Positions 34,849 to 44,144 of a stretch of DNA of 52,449 nucleotides are shown here, in pieces. The notes under the pieces were generated by a model. The model was not told the DNA's origin. It was given only the letters and a program-made list of their open reading frames with translations, and made no database searches. Positions within the stretch are counted from its first letter, which is position 1, and every line of letters begins with the position of its first letter. The DNA is from Solobacterium sp. (lineage in GTDB: Bacteria; Bacillota_I; Bacilli_A; Erysipelotrichales; Erysipelotrichaceae): NCBI GenBank assembly GCA_022486705.1, contig JAKVKC010000018.1, forward strand, positions 1 to 52,449. The letters run 5' to 3'. Made by a program: the position numbers and the translations under genes.

Positions 34849-36012
34849 ATGAAAATTTCTTATGCACAGGTATGTATTGACCCATCCATGCCCATTAAGC
34901 AGGCAGGGTTTATTCAGCAGGTACATCCGATCTATGCGTTCCATGATGATCTTCATGCCAGGATCCTGTCTTTTCAGGATGACAGCAGGATCGTACATCT
35001 GATCTCCTGCGATGCTTTGGGCTTTCCTTACAGCTTTCAGAAAGAACTGCAGGCAATCTTAGCACAGGAAAGCGAAAAAGAGACAGATGTGATCGTCTGC
35101 TGCACGCATACGCATTTCTCCGCTGATCCGGAAGACCCGCGTTTTCAGGCAGAAGTCGAGACACGGCTCCTGCATGCGATCCATGCTCAGAAGTATCATG
35201 AGAGCGAAGACTTTGGCATTTCATTCCAGTCGGTCCCTTTTGAAGGTGTCGGCAAGAGCAGAATATCGCATCATAAAGCACAGGTCCTGCTGCAGCTGCT
35301 GACGATCTATGAAGATGGCAGACCATGGATCCGGGTGATGATCCACAATTGCCATCCGACGATCCACAGCGGCGATACGCCCTACTTTACTGCAGAGTAT
35401 CCAGGCTATGTCATATCGCAGCTGAATGAAGCACATGAAGGTGTGCATTTTAACTTTCTGCAGGGAGCAGCGGGCGATGTATCGACGCGCTTCACCAGAC
35501 CTTCGCAGGATGAAAAAGCCGTCAGGTATTTAGGTCAGAAAATGATCGAACAGATCGAAGCGATGAGCAACGAGAAATGTCAGATCGTTCCGCTGCAGGA
35601 AATTGGCTATTTCAGTGAATTCCTGAAGCTTGAGCACGTCATCCGCACCATCGATATGGATAAGGTGCGTACCGATATTTCACCAAGAGAAAAAGAAGAG
35701 ATCCAGCTTGGTGCCAAAGTGAGCGCCTATCTTGCCCAGCATCCAGAGAAGCTGCCGAGCGCCTATCTGATCTCAGGCCTGAAGCTTGGACCGTATCATT
35801 TGGTCTTCTGCCCAAGTGAAGCTTTCTCCAGCTATATCCGCTGCATTGATCCATCTGTATCTGCTTTGGTATGCTATGCCAATGGCTATGGTCCCTATAT
35901 GACTGGCATTGATGACGACTTCATTACGTATGAATGCTTTACCGATACACTGAGTGAAGATACAAAGAAAAGATACATGGCACTGCTGACCAAAACAGGC
36001 AGATTTGTCTGA
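34849..36012 (+). CDS. neutral-ceramidase-like hydrolase, cytosolic
   Basis: A 387-residue protein resembling the N-terminal domain of neutral/alkaline ceramidases, zinc amidohydrolases. The metal-binding type motif is CCTHTHFSADP (about 84-94), a further histidine pair is in MIHNCHPTIHSGD (about 164-176), and GAAGDVSTRF (about 206-215) matches the ceramidase GDVSP segment. It has no signal peptide and lacks the long C-terminal domain of secreted ceramidases. Sharing an operator with murQ suggests that its substrate is an N-acyl amino sugar or related amide rather than a sphingolipid. The function is inferred and the ribosome binding site is weak. Confidence 0.75.
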   Translation: MKISYAQVCIDPSMPIKQAGFIQQVHPIYAFHDDLHARILSFQDDSRIVHLISCDALGFPYSFQKELQAILAQESEKETDVIVCCTHTHFSADPEDPRFQAEVETRLLHAIHAQKYHESEDFGISFQSVPFEGVGKSRISHHKAQVLLQLLTIYEDGRPWIRVMIHNCHPTIHSGDTPYFTAEYPGYVISQLNEAHEGVHFNFLQGAAGDVSTRFTRPSQDEKAVRYLGQKMIEQIEAMSNEKCQIVPLQEIGYFSEFLKLEHVIRTIDMDKVRTDISPREKEEIQLGAKVSAYLAQHPEKLPSAYLISGLKLGPYHLVFCPSEAFSSYIRCIDPSVSALVCYANGYGPYMTGIDDDFITYECFTDTLSEDTKKRYMALLTKTGRFV

Positions 36013-36076
36013 GAAAAAACATAATTGTGCAACAATGCCGAACAAATATGCATATCGCTGGGAACGATGGATAACT

Positions 36077-36103
36077 TATGATATAAATAGCAATGTTTAA
36101 ACA
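36077..36103 (+). promoter_or_regulatory. gntR promoter with TGTTTAAACA operator
   Basis: TATGATATAAAT provides -10-like sequence near 36077, and the core palindrome TGTTTAAACA follows at 36094-36103, between the promoter and the start codon. This suggests autorepression. The outer bases differ from the full 12-bp site. Confidence 0.55.
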
Positions 36104-36145
36104 GCAGTACGCTTCTTTTTAACGAGAGGGAATAAAAGGGAGACT

Positions 36146-36847
36146 ATGGAAAAAAAGTATGCCAAGATCTACAGTACGCTGCTCCGAAGGATCCATAAGG
36201 GCACGTATGCTGCAGGCACGATGATGCCGACAGAAAGAGAGCTCACCGAGGAATTTGATGTTACAAGAAACACTGTTCGCCGTGCTATTGATGAATTGAT
36301 CAATGGCGGCTATCTTTACCGCAAACCATCCAGCGGTGCCTTTGTATGTGAACAGCCGGTCGCAAGATCTCTGCAGCGGCTATCCGTACAGAATGACAAG
36401 GAATTGAATAAGCGCTATGAAAAGATCACGACCCGCGTTGTAGACTGTCATATTTTTTCGCAGGCAGATGCCCATAAAGAAATACTTGGCCTGAAAAGCA
36501 ATGCGAGAGTCTATCATCTGCGTCGGATCCAGTATGGGGATGGCAAGCCGATCGTTTACGAAAGCATCTATCTGCCATGCGACTATTTCACGAAGCTGGC
36601 AAAGGATGAACTGGAAGAGCCATTGGAAAAGATCGTGAAAGCACATGCAAAATTCGGCTGTGCCAAGAGACATACCAGGATCATTGTTGAAGCGAAAGCA
36701 TCGACAAAACAGCTGTCTTCCTATCTTGAGCTGGCCATCGGTCAGCCGCTGCTGAGAATGAAGATGACGGTCATGGCAAATAAAATACCGTATTATTATT
36801 ACACGGCAACTTATCCGGGAACGGAGTATGATTTTTTGGTAGAATAA
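36146..36847 (+). CDS. GntR-family regulator with UTRA domain
   Basis: A 233-residue regulator: a winged helix at about 5-70 (TERELTEEFDVTRNTVRRA, ending YRKPSSGAFV) and a UTRA ligand domain at about 90-230. UTRA regulators such as NagR/YvoA and AlfR sense phosphosugars, typically GlcN6P or GlcNAc6P, and leave the operator when bound. The presence of the palindrome at its own promoter and at those of the PTS, SIS, murQ/nagA and hydrolase genes makes it the probable repressor of this region. Ribosome binding site GGGAG. The MATE gene lies 29 bp downstream. Confidence 0.9.
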   Translation: MEKKYAKIYSTLLRRIHKGTYAAGTMMPTERELTEEFDVTRNTVRRAIDELINGGYLYRKPSSGAFVCEQPVARSLQRLSVQNDKELNKRYEKITTRVVDCHIFSQADAHKEILGLKSNARVYHLRRIQYGDGKPIVYESIYLPCDYFTKLAKDELEEPLEKIVKAHAKFGCAKRHTRIIVEAKASTKQLSSYLELAIGQPLLRMKMTVMANKIPYYYYTATYPGTEYDFLVE

Positions 36848-36876
36848 TGGCAATGTGATCAGAAGGGAGGCAGTGT

Positions 36877-38211
36877 ATGCAGAAAAGGGTCGATGTATTG
36901 AATGGCTCAATTGCGCAGGCACTGCTTTTTTTAATGGTACCGATCCTGATCTGCGGGGTCTTTCAGCAGATCTGCGGGATGATCGATGCCATTGCCGTCG
37001 GCAGATATGTCGGCAGTGCAGGGGTCGCTGTCATCGGCGGTTCCTGCAGTACCTTGATCACCTTATTTACCAATGTATCTTCCAATATGATCTTAGGATG
37101 CATGACGGTGATCGCTTTCCTGTATGGCAAAGATCAGAATATGACAGCCGAAGGCGTCAATACGTCGATGTTCTTAACAATGATCTGTGCGGTCTGCTTT
37201 ACCGGTGTGTATATCCTGGCAGCGGAACCGATCCTGCGCCTGCTGCAGGTGCCGGAAGAACTGATGGCGATGTCGGTATCTTATTTAAGACTGTATTCAC
37301 TGGCATTTGTGCCATATGCGCTCTTTCAATTGGCGGTGACTTCCTTCCGTGCCTTCGGTGAGACAAAAGCACCGACGGAACTGCTGATTGGTTCTTTTCT
37401 GATGAATATTGCTTTGGATCTTCTGTTTGTCGGTGTCTTTCATCTGCAGCAGAACGGCATTGCCTATGCTTTTATTCTGACCCAGTTCATCTTTGCGGCT
37501 GCTTCTCTGTTTGCTTTGGCAAAAGCATATATGATCCCGCTGTTCCAGGAAAAGCCGGATCAGGAAGTGATGTCCCGTATTCTGAAGATCGCTGTACCTG
37601 CATGCATAGCATCCTCTTTCTACTCTTTCACGAACCTGATCATCCAGAGCGCGATGAATATGCTGGGCTCCGAAACAATCGCTGCCTTTGCGATTCATAA
37701 TAAGATCGAAAATATCTATTGGATCATCATGGGCGGCTTTGGTGTCGCCATCACAACTGTCATTTCTCAGAACTGCGGGGCAAAGTCTGTGCAGAGAGTC
37801 AGAAAAGGCATTGAAACAGGCGGTATCCTATGCTTTGCTTTAACAGCTGCGGTCTCCTTGTGCTTCTTTCTGTTCAATCATCAGCTGGTTGCCTTGTTTA
37901 CCAATGAAGCCAATACCCAAGTCTTGGCTTCTGGAATCTTAGCTCTGATGACACCATGCTACTTTTTCTATCCATTGCTGGAGACTATTTCGGATTCATT
38001 GAAATGTCTTGGCAAAGCATCGCAGTCCACAGTGATCACATTGATCAGTATCTGCTGTGTCAGGATCGCCTGGATCCTCTTGTTTGTCAGGGACAGCGTC
38101 ACACTGGATGGTATCTTGCTGGCGTATCCGATCAGCTGGTGCTGTGCTTCGATCTTGTTTGTGATCTATTATCTGCGGAAGAAAAAGAGCCTGCTGAAAA
38201 GCATTGCCTGA
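36877..38211 (+). CDS. MATE-family efflux transporter
   Basis: A 444-residue membrane protein with twelve helices in two similar halves, as in MATE exporters that expel cationic or amphipathic compounds using Na+ or H+. The first half contains AQALLFLMVPILICGVFQQ and MIDAIAVGRYVGSAGVAVIG; the equivalent site in the second half contains MNMLGSETIAAFAIHNKIEN. GGGAGG precedes ATG 36877. It probably shares the gntR transcript. Its cargo is unknown and any link to sugar metabolism is unproven. Confidence 0.9.
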   Translation: MQKRVDVLNGSIAQALLFLMVPILICGVFQQICGMIDAIAVGRYVGSAGVAVIGGSCSTLITLFTNVSSNMILGCMTVIAFLYGKDQNMTAEGVNTSMFLTMICAVCFTGVYILAAEPILRLLQVPEELMAMSVSYLRLYSLAFVPYALFQLAVTSFRAFGETKAPTELLIGSFLMNIALDLLFVGVFHLQQNGIAYAFILTQFIFAAASLFALAKAYMIPLFQEKPDQEVMSRILKIAVPACIASSFYSFTNLIIQSAMNMLGSETIAAFAIHNKIENIYWIIMGGFGVAITTVISQNCGAKSVQRVRKGIETGGILCFALTAAVSLCFFLFNHQLVALFTNEANTQVLASGILALMTPCYFFYPLLETISDSLKCLGKASQSTVITLISICCVRIAWILLFVRDSVTLDGILLAYPISWCCASILFVIYYLRKKKSLLKSIA

Positions 38212-38416
38212 TCGGCAGCATGCATGAAAAGGACATATTACTCAAAAGACTCAAAAGTATTTATGCTCGAGAGCCTTTTTTATGCCTGTTTTATCCCTCT
38301 TTTGTCCCCATTGGAAGATTAAGATAAGCATAGTTAATGCATCATGATCGATGTGCTGAACATAGAAACAATTTAGATACTTCAGCTTTCAGTCATGAGG
38401 AAGGGAGAAAGAATCT
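38212..38416. other. intergenic region before the surface protein
   Basis: It contains an imperfect hairpin-like stretch near 38235-38282 ending in CCTTTTTT that may end the MATE transcript, and a short direct repeat ACTCAAAAG. No clear promoter for the surface protein is seen. Confidence 0.4.
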
Positions 38417-41400
38417 ATGAAAAAAAGATGGCTCAGTATTTTGATGTGCTTATGCATGGCAGCAGTGCAGATGCCAATTTCTGTCTATGCCGAAGACACA
38501 GGCAGCACCGCATCACCTGTCCCAACGGCCAGTGCATCTGCTGCAGCGGAACCGACGGCTTATGAAAAGACGGTCGCATTATTTACGGCCCTGCCTTCGG
38601 CAGATACAGTGACACAGGATAATAAAGAAGTGATCGCTGCACAGCTAAGTACAGCCAACGATGCTTATGAAGCACTTGGTGAGAAAGAGCAGTCTCAGTT
38701 CGAAACAGAACATGAGGATCTTCTGGCTGCATTCCTAGCATTGAATGATGCAGTGACCGGGAATACCGTCAGTATGCTTGAATCTGAAGCAACAATTACG
38801 TTTGACGCTAATGGCGGTTATTGGGATGTGGATGTGACATCAAAAGAAGCAGTTGCGTCCGGCGGAACAGTTGAAATTCCATCAGATCCAACCTGTCAGG
38901 ACGCCACATTTAAAGGATGGTATACAGATAAAACGTATACGACTGCGTTTGTCAACAGCAATATAACAAGCAATGCAACAGTCTATGCGAAATGGACTGT
39001 CGATAAAAACGGAAAGCCGATCACGGTCCTTACAGATCCGTTGGATCTCAGCAGCAATCCAGCATCCATTGATCAAAGCAGTACATATGGATATCAATGG
39101 GATCAAGGTACAAAGACACTGACCCTGTCCGGTCTGATATTGGAACCTGCAAAAACTGTCACGGGAACTGCTGCAGCGACCAGTACGTATGGCATTTCCC
39201 TGCCAGCCGATGCTAAGATCATTGCGGCAAAAAATACGACAAGCTCTATTAATAGTGCTGATCTGACATTTGACAGCGACGACACTTCAATTGAGGATGA
39301 TGGAATCAGCAGCGCAGTATTCTGTCCTTCCGGCACTTTAGATATTTCAGGAGAAGGTACCTTGTTTCTGTATGGAGGATCTGTTACAGACAGTGCAGCG
39401 GATGGCAGATTTGCTTCACTGTCAATGGGAATATACGCTTCAGATATTACGTTCCGTGATGCAAAGATGCAGATATTTGGCGGTGAAGCAAGCAGTGCAT
39501 ATGATGCGGAGTCTCAAGCTATCAGTACGTATGCACAGGCAGAAAATGATGATTTTGGCTCACTGACAATGACCAGCGGTGAAATCCTGCTTTCTGCGGA
39601 TGGAAATACTGAAATTGCCTACGCAATGGAAACTGCGGGATTGAATATATCTGGCGGATCATTGACTGCAGCAGGTAAATCAATGTCGATTTTCTTTCGA
39701 GATGACAAGTCAATCACAACAAATGGCGCGACAATAAAAGCATATGTTATGAAAAATGGTTCAGTTCAGACCGTGAGTGCTCATATCGGTACTATAAATA
39801 TTGAGGGTGAAGATCTAACTACAGTACTTCTTGGTGCCAGCGGCGGTTCTGAAATTGCTACTAGCATACAGATTGCCTTTGAACCTGCCGCAAAGATCGG
39901 AGAGAAGACGTATATGTCTTTGGATGCAGCGATCGCGGCGGCAGAAGATGGGCAGACGATTTCCATACTGAATGATGCTGCTTTAGGAAGAGTGGAGATC
40001 GCACATAACATTTCTATTGTCTCTGAGGGTGCCTATACAATTACTCAGACAGGACCGATCCTCATCGATGCGGGCAAGACACTTTCTCTTGGCGGCGGCG
40101 ATGCAGCAAAGACGGTTACGTTCAGCGGCGGCTCCAATACAAATGACTTCCGTTTGATCATGATCCGTTCCGGTGGAAATCTGGTACTGCATGATGGAGC
40201 ATCTCTTGTCTCCAATACAATGAGCACAGCAGCAGCCCTTGGCGCAGCTGTAAGAGTGGCACCGAAGGCAGTATTTACAATGGATGGCGGTTCGATTGAG
40301 AACTGTACAGCAGTAAAGGGAGGTGCTGTCTACGTCGATGGCCCAGCTGCAGCAGGCAGCACAGCAGGGACTTTCAATATGAGCGGCGGCACGATCTCCA
40401 GCTGCAAAGCCAATGGCGCAGATGCGGCCGGCGGTGCAGTTTATAACGCAGGAACGATGAATCTTTCGGCAGGATCGATCATCAGCTGCTCGGCAGCGGG
40501 CAAAGGCGGCGGCATCTATGTTTATCCTGAATCTGGGAAACTGAACATGAGCGGCGGCGAGATCTCTAAGTGCGCTGCTGAAGAAGCAGCAGATCAAGCA
40601 ATCACCAATGATGGACAGGGCGGTGCTGTTTATGCCGGAAGCGATACAGAAATTTCATTGACCGCAGGTACGATCAAAGAATGCACAGCGTCCGCAAATG
40701 GTGCGGGTGTTCATCTTCATCCTTCGGCATCCATGAAGATCGGAAGCGGCGTCCTGATATCCAATGGGATCTATCTCTCGGATGCTTCAAAGCCGCTGCA
40801 GATCGCAGGTGCACTGAAAGACAGTCTGACGATTGTGCCGGCTGTCAATGAGGATGGGACCATCCTTGCGGAAGGTACAGACGGCTATACGGTCAGTGCA
40901 GCGGATGCCGCAAAGATCAAGCTCTCCGGTGTCACTAAGAGGATCGCAACTTTGACTGACCAGAAGAAAGTCCGTATCACGGATACTGATACGATCAAAC
41001 TTACTGCTGTCTTCAAGACCAATGGCGGCAGTGCAGTTTCTTCCTTGACTAACATTGCGTATGATACAGCTTTCACAGCACCTTCTTCACCAACCAGACA
41101 AGGCTATTATTTCATTGGCTGGTTCTGCGATGAAGAGACGACGAAAGCCTACAATTTCAGCGACCGCATCACAGAGAATATTGTTCTGTATGCCGGTTGG
41201 TCAAAAGCTGTTCCCGTCAGCAGCATCACCGGAACAGTAAGTGAAAATAATGTACCGGCAGCCGGTGCCAGAGTTGAACTGCACAAAGGCAGTGAGATCA
41301 TTGCTTCAGCAACCGCAGATCAGAACGGTGCATATACGTTTACAAATATTCCAGCAGGTGAATACAATCTGACGGTGATCAGCGGTGCGAAGACAAAGAC

Positions 41401-42538
41401 AGAACTGATCAAGATCACGGCACAGACTTCTACTATGCCAACGGTGATCCTTCCGCATAAAGCAGTGAGTTCCAAGGTCGAAGTGAAAGGCAATACACCG
41501 AATATTCTGGTCGGCGGGCTGGATACTGCAGCTGAAAGTCAGACGCCGTCCGGTACAGATGCGATCGAGATCCGCTTTGAGGCGGAAGCGAAAACAGCTC
41601 AGACAGTTGATGGCGATGCGAAAGCAAAGATCATTCTGAAAGCTGGAAATCAGACGCTTGATTTCCTTGATATGACAGTTCTGAAGCTGACCAATGGCAG
41701 CGATCCTGTCAAGATCTCAGACACGGGGACTGTACTTGAATTTGTTATTCCGTATCCAACGGAAGGACGCGATAACATTACTCTGTACCGCTATCATGGC
41801 ACAGATGCAGAAGCACAGGCATTTACCGCTCTTGAAGCACGCCCGATAAGCAATTTTCAGGATGGAACATACTATGTTGGCAATGGCTCAGTCTATGGCT
41901 ATGCAAAACTGTATTCCACCTATGCCATCGGCTATACGATTGCTAAGACGATCAGCTTTGATGCCAATGGCGGTACTGTTTCACCAGCCAGTGCAAAGAC
42001 CGACATAGCAGATAAACTGGCTTCACTGCCGATCCCATCTAAGGACAATTGCAGCTTTGACGGATGGTATACTGCAGCTGAAGGCGGCACACAGGTGACG
42101 GCAGATACCGTATTTGCCAAGGATACAACGATCTATGCGCATTGGCATGCGGTCCCTCCGACCGATCAGAAATACACGATCACTGTTTCTGCAGGTCCAG
42201 GCGGCACGATCACACCATCTTCTGTTTCTGTACTTCAGGGAAGCGATAAGACATTTATCATTTCTCCGGAAGAAGGCTATGTCATGGACGATATTCTGAT
42301 CGACGGCATCAGTGCAAAGGGTCAGGTGACAGGCACGTCATATACTTTCATCAATATCCAGCAGGATCATACGATCAAAGTTACTTTCAAAGCAGACGAT
42401 GACTATACAGCTCCTGATACGAGCGTGCACAGGATCGATGCTGCAAAGAGCTCAGAAGCAGTTTGGCCGCTTGCATTGTTTGTATCTCTTATAGCATTGT
42501 TCTCTGTCTGCTATTGGAAGCACAGAGAGCAGGCATAG
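38417..42538 (+). CDS. large surface protein with InlB-type repeats and beta-helix
   Basis: A 1373-residue exported protein. The signal peptide ends near SVYA-ED (about residue 25). A helical segment at about 48-115 is followed by a Listeria-Bacteroides (Flg_new) repeat (125-193, ITFDANGG...GWYTD), a region to about 610 with autotransporter-like short beta repeats, a Gly-rich right-handed beta-helix with repeated MSGGTIS/GGAVY motifs (about 615-785), a second repeat (858-930), a carboxypeptidase-regulatory-like Ig domain (about 934-1015), a third Flg_new repeat (1178-1244), another InlB-type domain (1253-1330) and a C-terminal membrane helix with tail KHREQA. No LPXTG is present; APDTS lies ahead of the helix. 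It likely binds host or mucus glycans, by analogy. Confidence 0.88.
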   Translation: MKKRWLSILMCLCMAAVQMPISVYAEDTGSTASPVPTASASAAAEPTAYEKTVALFTALPSADTVTQDNKEVIAAQLSTANDAYEALGEKEQSQFETEHEDLLAAFLALNDAVTGNTVSMLESEATITFDANGGYWDVDVTSKEAVASGGTVEIPSDPTCQDATFKGWYTDKTYTTAFVNSNITSNATVYAKWTVDKNGKPITVLTDPLDLSSNPASIDQSSTYGYQWDQGTKTLTLSGLILEPAKTVTGTAAATSTYGISLPADAKIIAAKNTTSSINSADLTFDSDDTSIEDDGISSAVFCPSGTLDISGEGTLFLYGGSVTDSAADGRFASLSMGIYASDITFRDAKMQIFGGEASSAYDAESQAISTYAQAENDDFGSLTMTSGEILLSADGNTEIAYAMETAGLNISGGSLTAAGKSMSIFFRDDKSITTNGATIKAYVMKNGSVQTVSAHIGTINIEGEDLTTVLLGASGGSEIATSIQIAFEPAAKIGEKTYMSLDAAIAAAEDGQTISILNDAALGRVEIAHNISIVSEGAYTITQTGPILIDAGKTLSLGGGDAAKTVTFSGGSNTNDFRLIMIRSGGNLVLHDGASLVSNTMSTAAALGAAVRVAPKAVFTMDGGSIENCTAVKGGAVYVDGPAAAGSTAGTFNMSGGTISSCKANGADAAGGAVYNAGTMNLSAGSIISCSAAGKGGGIYVYPESGKLNMSGGEISKCAAEEAADQAITNDGQGGAVYAGSDTEISLTAGTIKECTASANGAGVHLHPSASMKIGSGVLISNGIYLSDASKPLQIAGALKDSLTIVPAVNEDGTILAEGTDGYTVSAADAAKIKLSGVTKRIATLTDQKKVRITDTDTIKLTAVFKTNGGSAVSSLTNIAYDTAFTAPSSPTRQGYYFIGWFCDEETTKAYNFSDRITENIVLYAGWSKAVPVSSITGTVSENNVPAAGARVELHKGSEIIASATADQNGAYTFTNIPAGEYNLTVISGAKTKTELIKITAQTSTMPTVILPHKAVSSKVEVKGNTPNILVGGLDTAAESQTPSGTDAIEIRFEAEAKTAQTVDGDAKAKIILKAGNQTLDFLDMTVLKLTNGSDPVKISDTGTVLEFVIPYPTEGRDNITLYRYHGTDAEAQAFTALEARPISNFQDGTYYVGNGSVYGYAKLYSTYAIGYTIAKTISFDANGGTVSPASAKTDIADKLASLPIPSKDNCSFDGWYTAAEGGTQVTADTVFAKDTTIYAHWHAVPPTDQKYTITVSAGPGGTITPSSVSVLQGSDKTFIISPEEGYVMDDILIDGISAKGQVTGTSYTFINIQQDHTIKVTFKADDDYTAPDTSVHRIDAAKSSEAVWPLALFVSLIALFSVCYWKHREQA

Positions 42539-42564
42539 AGGTATTGCAGAGGGCATATATATAC

Positions 42565-42596
42565 AAAAGATCGGCAGAATCAGCTGCCGGTCTTTT
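42565..42596. terminator. bidirectional intrinsic terminator
   Basis: AAAAGATCGGCAG / CTGCCGGTCTTTT with a 6-base loop lies between the convergent surface-protein and LysR genes, with T runs on both strands. Confidence 0.9.
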
Positions 42597-43480
42597 CAAT
42601 GAGCAGAGAGGCTCATGCATACGCTCTGCAGATGTTTCAGTTCTTTTGTAATATATTTCTCTTTATGCATCACAATATAATACGTCCGCTTCATCGGTTC
42701 ATGATAAATTGCGTGAGAAACGATCTGCTTTTTATGCAGTGCTTCTTGGCACAGCTGGGCAGGCAGTATAGAAATACCTAGACCGGAGCTGACCGCATTG
42801 ATCAATGCCTGGGTGCTTCCGCTCTCCCACTTTGGGACAAGCTGCAGATCATGGCGGGCAAACAAAGCATCGACATATTCTCTGCCGGCACTTCCTTTTT
42901 CACGCATCAGGAAAGGATAGTCCGCAATATCTTTCAGCAGGATCGTCTTTTTCTTATACAGAGGATGCTCTTTTGGCAGGATCAGCATCATTTCGTCATG
43001 ATAGAAAGGAACTGCCTTCAGATCTCTTTCATGGATCGAATCTTCGATCAGGGCTATATCCAATGAGTTGTCCAATACTTTGGACTGCAGGGCAGTGCCA
43101 TTCAGAATGGTCACTTCCAATTCCGTATTTGGACATGCTTTCGCAAACTTCTGACAGATCTCAGTCATCAGAAAAGTACCGATGGTAATGGAAGCACCGA
43201 TCCTGATCTTAGCTTGGACCTGTTCCTGCTTCATCATTTTCTCCATGTTATCCATCAGACTGACGATCTGATCGCTGTACGTATACAGATGATCGGCAAT
43301 GGCGGTCGGGATCAGCCGGCGGTGATAGCGTTCAAATAAGCGCACGGTATATTCTGCTTCCAGATCCTGGATGGCCCGGGTCACGGCAGGCTGCGTGATA
43401 TACAGATGCTTTGCGGCATCTGTAATGCTGTGGGTGCGGTATACCTCCAGAAAGATCTTCAGATTGCGAACAGTAGTCAT
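42596..43480 (-). CDS. LysR-family transcription regulator
   Basis: A 294-residue regulator with an N-terminal winged helix (about 1-60; HSITDAAKHLYITQPAVTRA) and a two-lobed substrate-binding domain starting near KIRIGASITIGTFLM. The pattern resembles CysL/CbbR-like members. It lies divergent from the chromate-transporter-like pair 97 bp away, so it most likely controls them. AGGAGG precedes ATG 43480. The effector is unknown. Confidence 0.92.
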   Translation of the reverse strand: MTTVRNLKIFLEVYRTHSITDAAKHLYITQPAVTRAIQDLEAEYTVRLFERYHRRLIPTAIADHLYTYSDQIVSLMDNMEKMMKQEQVQAKIRIGASITIGTFLMTEICQKFAKACPNTELEVTILNGTALQSKVLDNSLDIALIEDSIHERDLKAVPFYHDEMMLILPKEHPLYKKKTILLKDIADYPFLMREKGSAGREYVDALFARHDLQLVPKWESGSTQALINAVSSGLGISILPAQLCQEALHKKQIVSHAIYHEPMKRTYYIVMHKEKYITKELKHLQSVCMSLSAH

Positions 43481-43492
43481 TCTGCCTCCTAT

Positions 43493-43508
43493 ATAACTGA
43501 ATGGTTAT
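43493..43508. promoter_or_regulatory. LysR-type binding site
   Basis: ATAAC-6-GTTAT is a perfect dyad fitting the T-N11-A rule, in the divergent region between the LysR gene and the transporter genes. Confidence 0.6.
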
Positions 43509-43577
43509 CAAATATATAAAACAATAGCATTATTATAATACATTATCCAGGCATATAATGAGACCGAAAGGAACAAC

Positions 43578-44144
43578 ATGGAAAAGAAAAAGTATGCAAT
43601 GGTGACACTGTTCTTCTCAATGCTTACGATCTCCGCTTTTACCTTCGGCGGCGGTTTTGTCATCATCAGTATGATGCGCAAGAAGTTCTGTGATGAACTT
43701 CATTGGGTCACCGATGAAGAAGTATTGGATATGACGGCCATTGCTCAGTCTGCCCCAGGTGCCTTAGCTGTCAACAGTGCAGTGATCTTCGGCTATCGCA
43801 TTGCCGGTCTTAAAGGTGCTCTGCTTTCTGTATTGGCGACGATCATTCCTCCGATCGTGATCATTTCCATTGTTGTGCTCATCTATAATGCTTTCGCTTC
43901 CAATGTCATTATCCAGACAGCACTGCGCGTTATGAGAGCAGGTGTCGGTGCCATCATCACGGATGTTGTATTGGATCTGGCGGGAAATATCTTTAAGACA
44001 AAGAATATCATCTCTGTTGTTCTCATGGCTGCAGCCTTTATCGCATCCTGGTTCTTTGGCGTCAGCTCCATAGCTTTGATCCTGATCTTCATTGTATTGG
44101 GCATTGCCAAATCACTGCTTCCGCAGAAGGAGGCATCTGTATGA
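43578..44144 (+). CDS. chrA: chromate-transporter-family protein, half 1
   Basis: A 188-residue membrane protein corresponding to one half of ChrA (CHR family). It has the N-terminal FTFGGGFVIISMM, the conserved TAIAQSAPGALAVNSAVIFG and RIAGLKGALLSVLATIIPP, and about five to six helices. It starts behind AAAGGA. It overlaps the next gene by 4 bp, and the two short proteins presumably assemble as a heterodimer. Chromate, sulfate or another anion could be the substrate; in an anaerobic gut bacterium chromate itself is less likely. Confidence 0.9.
   Translation: MEKKKYAMVTLFFSMLTISAFTFGGGFVIISMMRKKFCDELHWVTDEEVLDMTAIAQSAPGALAVNSAVIFGYRIAGLKGALLSVLATIIPPIVIISIVVLIYNAFASNVIIQTALRVMRAGVGAIITDVVLDLAGNIFKTKNIISVVLMAAAFIASWFFGVSSIALILIFIVLGIAKSLLPQKEASV

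Noticed and set aside
36855-37361. 168-residue frame overlapping the MATE gene
   Set aside because: A shifted-frame shadow rich in Cys and Arg. The MATE frame has clear membrane helices and a better ribosome binding site.
39983-40597. 204-residue antisense frame in the surface protein
   Set aside because: Cys-rich, low-complexity complement of the Gly/Ala-rich beta-helix repeats, with no ribosome binding site.
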